Source: JAJEAD01 sp964420925 (GTDB lineage: Bacteria > Pseudomonadota > Gammaproteobacteria > HK1). From it: a stretch of 9,117 bases of DNA. The DNA lies in NCBI GenBank assembly GCA_964420925.1, contig CAYQVB010000076.1, positions 1-9,117 of the forward strand, given 5' to 3'. Every line of letters starts with the position of its first letter. Position 1 is the stretch's first letter. Both the position numbers and the translations under genes were made by a program. The notes below the pieces were generated by a model that worked only from the letters and a program-made list of their open reading frames with translations, had not been told where the DNA came from and searched no databases. Positions 4,939 through 9,117 of this stretch are shown in pieces.

Positions 4939-7146
4939 TCAGCGCGGTAATGGAGCCGGATTCGAGAAATGCCGCACCACATTTTCGAGAATGGTGGATA
5001 CGTCGTTGTCGTAGTGGTTGTACGAAAGCGCGGAGCAGAATCCGATCGCCCCCACCGAGAACACCGCTCCGCCCTTGGGCGTCTCGTAGAACACCATGTC
5101 GGCGCGTACATTCGGATCCGTCGTGCCGCCGTAGACCGGCGCCATCACCGGCGCGGCCTCAATCGCGCCTTGATAGCTGTCGCTGAAGCCGCTCGCGGTG
5201 GCGAGCACGAGGGCGTGGGTGGGGGTGCCGAGGTCGTGATCGACGCGGTCGACTTCGAAGCTCGCCGCCCCATGGCGACACACCAGCGCGGGGCAGTCAC
5301 CGATCAGCTCCGCTTCGACCCCCTCGAAAATGAATCGGGCCCGCCGGTCGTAGCTCGCCTCGGTGCGCCGATAGGGACGCCCCAGGTCGAAGCCCTGAGA
5401 GGCGAAGCCGACGCCGACATAGCGTTGGGGCGGACGGCCCCGGCTGCGCCAGGTATCTCCGGGCTCACCGCTGAGACTGACGAAACCTTCCCCCGGCAGA
5501 CCCGACCACGCCCGCGTGCCGTGCATGCGCCGGACCTCTGCCAGGGTGCCGTCCTCACTGAGGGCGGTCACCCAGTACAGGCCGTTGCCGCTCAGGTACA
5601 CGAAGCGCCCCCCTTCGCGTTGGTAGGCATCCAGCGCATCCAGCATCGGGGCGCTCCAGTACTCGGCGTGGGTTCCGGAGAGGACCGCGGTGTAGGGGAA
5701 GAGCGCGTCCGCACCCTCGAAGTGCAGGTCGTGATCGGTGAGCACGTCGTACTCGATGCCCTTCTCCTCCAGCCAGTCGATGAGATGCAGATCCGCGGGG
5801 AGCTGATGAGGACTGTCGATCCAGGCTTCCTGCGAGGTGGGGCGCACCGAGTACATCGGCCTGCGCATGGTGACCATGCAGATCCCGCTCCCGTCGTCGT
5901 GATCGTCGTAGAGGCTGCGCATCCGGTTGCGTGCGAGGTACTCGTTGGCCTCGGGTGCCGGGTTGCGGTTGGGGAAACGCATGAGCGGTGCATAAGGCCC
6001 GTCCGGCGCGGCCTGGACATTGGCGTATGCCATGTAGCTCAGCGTCGGCAGGAGCACCGCGAGCCTCGCCCGCGGCGCGCCGGGTTCGGGACGCACGAAG
6101 AAGGGAATGCGGTCCTGTGCGTCCTCGCCGCTCATGCGGACCGCGTAACACCCCGAGCGCAGATCGCGCGGCACCTCGAGAGTGAAGCTCGCACGCCAGG
6201 CGCAGTCGGCGAGATCGTCGTCGTGAAAGTGCGCGGCGTTGTAGTGCTCGGGCTGCTCGGCGGGGCAAGCGTGGTCCCCGGCGTACCACGGACCGGTGAC
6301 GAGGCGGGTGGGACGATTCATCACTTCCCCGTGGTACCCGCCCACGGGGTCTTCGACCACCGTCGATCCGTGATTGCGGTAGAAGTCCCAGCGAGCTGTC
6401 GCGCCGACTGGAGGAGACCCCGCTCGCCACTCCTCGAGCTCGTCCGCCGTCAACGCCCGGCCCGTCAAGACCGGGTCGGCGACCTTGCCGTTGAAGCAAT
6501 GCTCCGGACGGGTCCCGGTCGGCCCCTGCGACAGGCGTTCCGCCGCAATCAGCAGTGGGGCGTCGGTGAGCGCGATGCGTGGTGCCCCCGCCGGGAGCAC
6601 CGGCATCTCCTCGGCGCGAAGATGGGGCGTGAAGTCTCTCGGCTCGCAATACAGTCCCAACCGTCCCGCGCTCTGGTCGATCACCAGCGCCACCAGGTAC
6701 CAGCGGCGATTCACCAGGCGGTGCCCGCTGCGAAGGGTTCGAATCTGTCCGTCCGCGTCTCGGACCTCCAGGGCGAGACCTCCGCCGGGCTCCAGCACCA
6801 CCGCGATGCCGCCTGCGTCGTTCTGCCGGCTGAACACCCCTTGACGGCGCCCGGACTCGGGCAGAGTCGGCCAGATCCAGGCGGCCAGGGTGCAGGCCGG
6901 CAAGCTCGGCAACGTCGTCACCACCATGCAGGAGCCGGGGCGCACCGCCTGTTCACCGCCCTCGTAGCGGCCGTTGACGGGATGGGGGACCGGGTACTCG
7001 CGCAACCCCGGCCCCCGCGGGTTCGGGTCCCAGTGCCGTATCCGTACGAGCTGGACGTCGTAGTGCGCGAGCGTGGCACTCACGTAGAAGGTCAACGTGT
7101 CGCCGGGCCGTGTGCTCCAGCGGTCACAGTACCCGGTCAGCTTCAA
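4939..7146 (-). CDS. N,N-dimethylformamidase large (beta) subunit family protein (735 aa)
   Basis: This matches the large subunit of N,N-dimethylformamidase, which hydrolyses DMF to dimethylamine and formate. The N-terminus has GYCDRWSTRPGDTLTFYVS, the family's opening beta domain. A LamG/concanavalin-like domain (about residues 85-235, AAWIWP... with NRRWYLVALV) follows, then a linker, and a catalytic domain from about residue 340 (LLPTLSYMAYAN, SLYDDHDDGSG, GTHAEYWS, GRFVYLSGNGLYWVT). The known enzyme binds one iron through two Tyr and one Glu. Candidates here by spacing are Tyr371 or Tyr374, Tyr413 and Glu495. The start is TTG 7146: GGGAG lies 7 nt upstream and an in-frame stop lies just before. 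No signal peptide is seen, so it is probably cytoplasmic. The usual small subunit (about 130 aa) is not recognisable nearby. The true substrate is probably an amide or formamide, but DMF itself is not implied. Confidence 0.85.
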   Translation of the reverse strand: MKLTGYCDRWSTRPGDTLTFYVSATLAHYDVQLVRIRHWDPNPRGPGLREYPVPHPVNGRYEGGEQAVRPGSCMVVTTLPSLPACTLAAWIWPTLPESGRRQGVFSRQNDAGGIAVVLEPGGGLALEVRDADGQIRTLRSGHRLVNRRWYLVALVIDQSAGRLGLYCEPRDFTPHLRAEEMPVLPAGAPRIALTDAPLLIAAERLSQGPTGTRPEHCFNGKVADPVLTGRALTADELEEWRAGSPPVGATARWDFYRNHGSTVVEDPVGGYHGEVMNRPTRLVTGPWYAGDHACPAEQPEHYNAAHFHDDDLADCAWRASFTLEVPRDLRSGCYAVRMSGEDAQDRIPFFVRPEPGAPRARLAVLLPTLSYMAYANVQAAPDGPYAPLMRFPNRNPAPEANEYLARNRMRSLYDDHDDGSGICMVTMRRPMYSVRPTSQEAWIDSPHQLPADLHLIDWLEEKGIEYDVLTDHDLHFEGADALFPYTAVLSGTHAEYWSAPMLDALDAYQREGGRFVYLSGNGLYWVTALSEDGTLAEVRRMHGTRAWSGLPGEGFVSLSGEPGDTWRSRGRPPQRYVGVGFASQGFDLGRPYRRTEASYDRRARFIFEGVEAELIGDCPALVCRHGAASFEVDRVDHDLGTPTHALVLATASGFSDSYQGAIEAAPVMAPVYGGTTDPNVRADMVFYETPKGGAVFSVGAIGFCSALSYNHYDNDVSTILENVVRHFSNPAPLPR

Positions 7147-7385
7147 GACCCCGCTCCCGTCCGATGCTCAACCGTCGCTTCGGATCCCGGCGCCGGGTCC
7201 GCGCGTCGCATTCTGCCGGTCGCGACAGCGTCCCGGAGCCTGAGTGCACCAGCCCGGATGTTGTGACGGGTCACCCGGTGATGGTGGGTGAGCCATGCCG
7301 GCATGCGGCAGGCGCCGGCGAGTTGGGTGAGGAGGGAAGAGGCGTCGGTCACGGCATGGGCGCCGGACGGGGGGCAGCGCAACAT
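7143..7385 (-). CDS. Doubtful 80-aa frame in the gap before the DMFase-like gene
   Basis: An open frame from ATG 7385 ends at 7143-7145, its TGA overlapping the TTG start of the DMFase-like gene (TTGA). The position is where a small subunit might be expected. The predicted peptide (basic, rich in Ala, Arg and His; LLTQLAGACRMPAWLTHHHR in the middle) does not resemble the DMFase small subunit, and its ATG has no Shine-Dalgarno. In such GC-rich DNA an 80-codon frame is easily random. I list it only because of the overlap and because it fills the 273-bp gap. Confidence 0.15.
   Translation of the reverse strand: MLRCPPSGAHAVTDASSLLTQLAGACRMPAWLTHHHRVTRHNIRAGALRLRDAVATGRMRRADPAPGSEATVEHRTGAGS
7263..7274. 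promoter_or_regulatory. Operator-like palindrome GTGAC-GG-GTCAC
   Basis: A perfect 5-bp inverted repeat with a 2-bp centre lies about 117 bp upstream of the DMFase-like start. A 12-bp perfect palindrome (CATGCCGGCATG, 7294-7305) lies 20 bp away. Such paired dyads can be regulator sites, but no regulator gene lies in the window and no clear promoter boxes were found. Treat as a weak suggestion. Confidence 0.2.
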
Positions 7386-7419
7386 CCGTGGCCCGGGCAG
7401 AGGAGCGCGCGCCCGCGCA

Positions 7420-7878
7420 TCACGACTCGGAACCGAGCCCCGCGGACCAGTCTTCCTCCGAGTCTGCGAGCTTTCCTTCCAGGACGGTGCGGATGTCGTC
7501 CGGCATCGGCATCGAGCGGCGCGCCTGCGGGTCGAAGAACACCTCCACGCATTCGAGCGCAGCGTGCAGCGTGCCCTCGTCGGCGTCGTACATGCGGTGC
7601 AGGTGGGTGACGCTCTTGTTGCCGACCCGGACGAAGGCGGAGCGCACCACCAGGAGCTGGCCGGCCCGCATCTCGCGGAGGTAGTCCACGGTGTAGCGCG
7701 CGACCACCGTGTCCACGCCTCGGCTGCGGGTGCGTGAATGCGGGCAGCCGGCCAAGGTCCAGATGTGAATGCACGCGTCGTCGAAGTGGTGCACGTACCA
7801 GCGGGCGTTCAGGTGCCCGTAGTGATCGCAGTTCCAGGGAAACACGACGCCGCGGATGGTCTCGTACCAGTTGTTCAT
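7420..7878 (-). CDS. Hotdog-fold acyl-CoA thioesterase, YbgC/4HBT type (152 aa)
   Basis: This is a single hotdog-domain protein of the 4-hydroxybenzoyl-CoA/YbgC thioesterase group, predicted to hydrolyse an acyl-CoA thioester in the cytoplasm. The N-terminal signature VVFPWNCDHYGHLNARWYV carries the usual Asp (Asp18) followed by GHxN and an aromatic. The long helix (YVHHFDDACIHIW) and the later strands (VVARYTVDYLREMRAGQLLVV, and ALECVEVFFDP) fit the fold. The frame is open to 8052, but ATG 7878 gives the family's usual length and places the signature near the N-terminus. No strong Shine-Dalgarno is seen at any start. It leads the minus-strand gene train, 273 bp before the DMFase-like gene, and is divergent from the methyltransferase. 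A CoA-linked step in the same pathway is possible, but the acyl substrate cannot be deduced. Confidence 0.8.
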   Translation of the reverse strand: MNNWYETIRGVVFPWNCDHYGHLNARWYVHHFDDACIHIWTLAGCPHSRTRSRGVDTVVARYTVDYLREMRAGQLLVVRSAFVRVGNKSVTHLHRMYDADEGTLHAALECVEVFFDPQARRSMPMPDDIRTVLEGKLADSEEDWSAGLGSES

Positions 7879-8014
7879 AAGCGGAGCGGGGTGATAGGAA
7901 GATTCTTGATATCGCGAAAAAAAACGTGGTGTGGAGACAGTTTTGCGAAAGAATATCAGTCCCGAGTCAAACCCCGCTGTGGTGCCCGAAGGAGCCACAC
8001 AGGAGCCCGCATCG
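7879..8014. promoter_or_regulatory. Divergent intergenic region between thioesterase and methyltransferase
   Basis: These 136 bp separate two divergent genes and should hold promoters for both. The stretch around 7900-7965 is clearly richer in A+T than the genes, with an A8 run near 7918-7925 and a GATATC palindrome at 7909-7914, which suits promoter DNA. I could not find a pair of -35/-10 boxes with correct spacing on either strand, so no exact promoter is called. If the methyltransferase began at GTG 7931 the region would shrink to 52 bp. Confidence 0.35.
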
Positions 8015-8836
8015 ATGTCCGAGACCACCAGCACGAGCGCCGAGTACACCATGGGCTACAGCGAAGAGTTTCGCCAGATGCTCAATCGGCGCAGCGCCCG
8101 GACTCACGCCGCCTACCTGCTCCCCCATCTCTCATCCGGCCAGAAGCTGCTCGACTTCGGGTGCGGGCCGGGCACCATCAGCGTCGGCCTCGCCCAGGCG
8201 GTGGAGCCGGGCGAACTGCACGGCATCGACATGGAGGAGTCGCAGATCGATCTCGCGCGCGCTGCCGCCGCGGCCGGCGGGCACGCGAACGCCACCTTCC
8301 ACGTCGGGGACGTGACCGAACTTCCCTTCGAGGACGACACCTTCGACGTGGCCCACTGCCACGCCCTTCTCATGCACGTTCCCGATACCGAGGCCACCCT
8401 GAAGGAGGTGAAGCGCGTGCTCAAGCCCGGGGGCCTCATCGCGAGCCGCGAAGTGATCGTCGCGTCATCGACCATGGCGCCCACCGCCGATGAACTCCAA
8501 GGCGCATGGGACACGTTCGCGAAGCTCATCGCGGGCAATCGCGGTCATCCCCAGATGGGCAGAGAGCTCAAGGCATGGTTCATCGAGGCGGGATTCACCG
8601 ACATCCGGGCGTCCGCTTCCTTCGAAGTGTTCAGCACCCCCGAAGACGTGGTCTTCTTTCACACTTTTGCCGGCGGCTGGTTCTTCTCGCCCGATGTCGT
8701 GGCGGCGGCCACGAAGTACGGGCTTGCAACCCAGGAGCAGTTCGACGAGTGGCGCCGTGCCATGGACGATTGGAAGGACGAGCCCGGCGCCTTCGGGTGC
8801 ATTGCCTTCGGCGAGTGCCTGGCAACCAATCCATGA
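8015..8836 (+). CDS. Class I SAM-dependent methyltransferase (273 aa)
   Basis: This is a cytoplasmic methyltransferase with a Rossmann fold, of the UbiE/Methyltransf_11 kind. Motif I is LLDFGCGPG (residues 45-53). The acidic residue after the second strand is Asp72 (ELHGIDM), Asp99 lies in the GDVTELPF stretch, and RVLKPGG is the post-III signature. The N-terminal YTMGYSEEFRQMLNRRSARTH helix and the long insert after residue 150 probably cover the acceptor site. I chose ATG 8015 because AGGAG lies 9 nt upstream. The frame is open back to GTG 7931, which would add 28 unconserved-looking residues. It is divergent from the thioesterase, so it may share control with the minus-strand cluster without being part of it. 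The acceptor is unknown; small-molecule N- or O-methylation is an open possibility. Confidence 0.85.
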   Translation: MSETTSTSAEYTMGYSEEFRQMLNRRSARTHAAYLLPHLSSGQKLLDFGCGPGTISVGLAQAVEPGELHGIDMEESQIDLARAAAAAGGHANATFHVGDVTELPFEDDTFDVAHCHALLMHVPDTEATLKEVKRVLKPGGLIASREVIVASSTMAPTADELQGAWDTFAKLIAGNRGHPQMGRELKAWFIEAGFTDIRASASFEVFSTPEDVVFFHTFAGGWFFSPDVVAAATKYGLATQEQFDEWRRAMDDWKDEPGAFGCIAFGECLATNP

Positions 8837-9006
8837 GCGCGCGCGGACCGAACCGTGATTCGCGGAATCCCGCTCTATCCAAGGGAAGGACAGGAGACCT
8901 GTTGGAATCCGCTTTCGATCTTTCCCGCTTCCGTTGGCGTGGGGGGCTCGGTGCGGAAATGATGTCAAGTGGCGTCCGTAACCGTTCGGGTCCCGGGGGA
9001 TCGTAG
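8833..9006 (+). CDS. Small frame coupled to the methyltransferase, reading into the right repeat (57 aa)
   Basis: Its ATG overlaps the methyltransferase stop as ATGA, the typical layout of translational coupling. It encodes 57 residues (MSARGPNRDSRNPALSKGRT..., then ESAFDLSRFRWRGGLG). The last third, from about residue 41, is coded by the 49-nt right inverted repeat (8953-9001), and the stop lies 3 bp past it. No family is recognised. It may be the 5' stump of a gene cut by insertion of the repeat, or just a chance frame. The lower plausibility comes from the lack of a Shine-Dalgarno and the short length. Confidence 0.22.
   Translation: MSARGPNRDSRNPALSKGRTGDLLESAFDLSRFRWRGGLGAEMMSSGVRNRSGPGGS
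8953..9001 (+). repeat. Right copy of the 49-nt inverted repeat flanking the island
   Basis: Bases 8978-9001 are the exact reverse complement of 118-141. Bases 8953-8977 are an imperfect match to 142-166, sharing GCGGAA, GATGTC, GTG and TCC in order. Read on the plus strand the identical core begins GTAACCG and points out of the island, in mirror image of the left copy. The inside ends of the copies are 8,786 bp apart (167-8952), enclosing all the catabolic and transport genes. Confidence 0.6.
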
Positions 9007-9062
9007 CCTTCCACGGATTTTCTGACTGGTAACTATTTCGCGCATGCGCTACCGTCTCGCGC

Positions 9063-9117
9063 ATGGCGGTTCTCGACGAGGATTTCGGCACCGACCTGAC
9101 GCTGGTGGACGGCGGCG
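9063..9117 (+). CDS. 5' end of a gene leaving the window (18 codons)
   Basis: ATG 9063 opens a frame that is uninterrupted to the window edge and begins MAVLDEDFGTDLTLVDGG. FGTDLxLVDG openings remind me of phage-tail or baseplate-type (gp25/gp46-like) proteins, but 18 residues are too few to assign a family. No clear Shine-Dalgarno precedes the ATG. It lies 61 bp outside the right inverted repeat, so it may belong to the element or genome segment next to the island. Confidence 0.3.
   Translation, partial: MAVLDEDFGTDLTLVDGG

Noticed and set aside
4969..7266. A 765-codon plus-strand frame opposite the DMFase-like gene
   Set aside because: It is an antisense shadow of the DMFase-like gene. 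The minus-strand product has clear domain structure and conserved motifs, while this one has none.
7931..8014. GTG 7931 as the methyltransferase start
   Set aside because: It lacks a good Shine-Dalgarno and adds 28 low-complexity residues, whereas ATG 8015 has AGGAG 9 nt upstream and begins close to the conserved N-terminal helix.
1..9117. CRISPR array
   Set aside because: No regularly spaced short repeats were found on reading the window. The only repeats are the long inverted pair, the double palindrome and the 45-nt direct duplication.

Overview
The window is high-GC DNA, most likely from a proteobacterium. The codon use, the polyamine-type ABC importer genes, the twin-arginine signal peptide and a DUF1640-like fragment fit that, but no marker gene fixes the genus. 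It looks like an accessory catabolic island rather than core chromosome. A 49-nt inverted repeat lies near both edges (118-166 and 8953-9001). Its outer 24 bp are identical, and partial or broken reading frames sit at or beyond it.

Almost everything between the repeats is one minus-strand gene train, read from right to left. It encodes a hotdog-fold acyl-CoA thioesterase (7420-7878), a large protein of the N,N-dimethylformamidase large (beta) subunit family (4939-7146), a twin-arginine-exported spermidine/putrescine-type binding protein (3683-4816), two polyamine-type ABC permeases (2532-3374 and 1756-2535, overlapping by 4 nt) and a divergent agmatinase/ureohydrolase (623-1576). Beyond it is a 50-codon stump of a DUF1640-like gene (292-444), which ends in AT-rich palindromes. 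On the plus strand, divergent from the thioesterase, is a class I SAM-dependent methyltransferase (8015-8836). A small frame follows it and runs into the right-hand repeat. A new reading frame begins at 9063 and leaves the window.

The likely theme is uptake and hydrolysis of a small, probably cationic, nitrogen compound. The binding protein and permeases would import it, the DMFase-like hydrolase would cut an amide or formamide bond, and the ureohydrolase-like protein would act on a related C-N bond. Several usual parts are missing or altered. No ABC ATPase gene is present. No DMFase small subunit is recognisable. The ureohydrolase has lost three hallmark residues (the His of GGDH, the His of HGTxF and the Glu of VEVxPxYD) while keeping DAHTD and DxD. 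Just upstream of it, inside the operon, lies a decayed copy of its own ribosome-binding site and first ten codons, a trace of local duplication. The DMFase-like protein beside this altered ureohydrolase is the best candidate in the window for an undescribed pathway.
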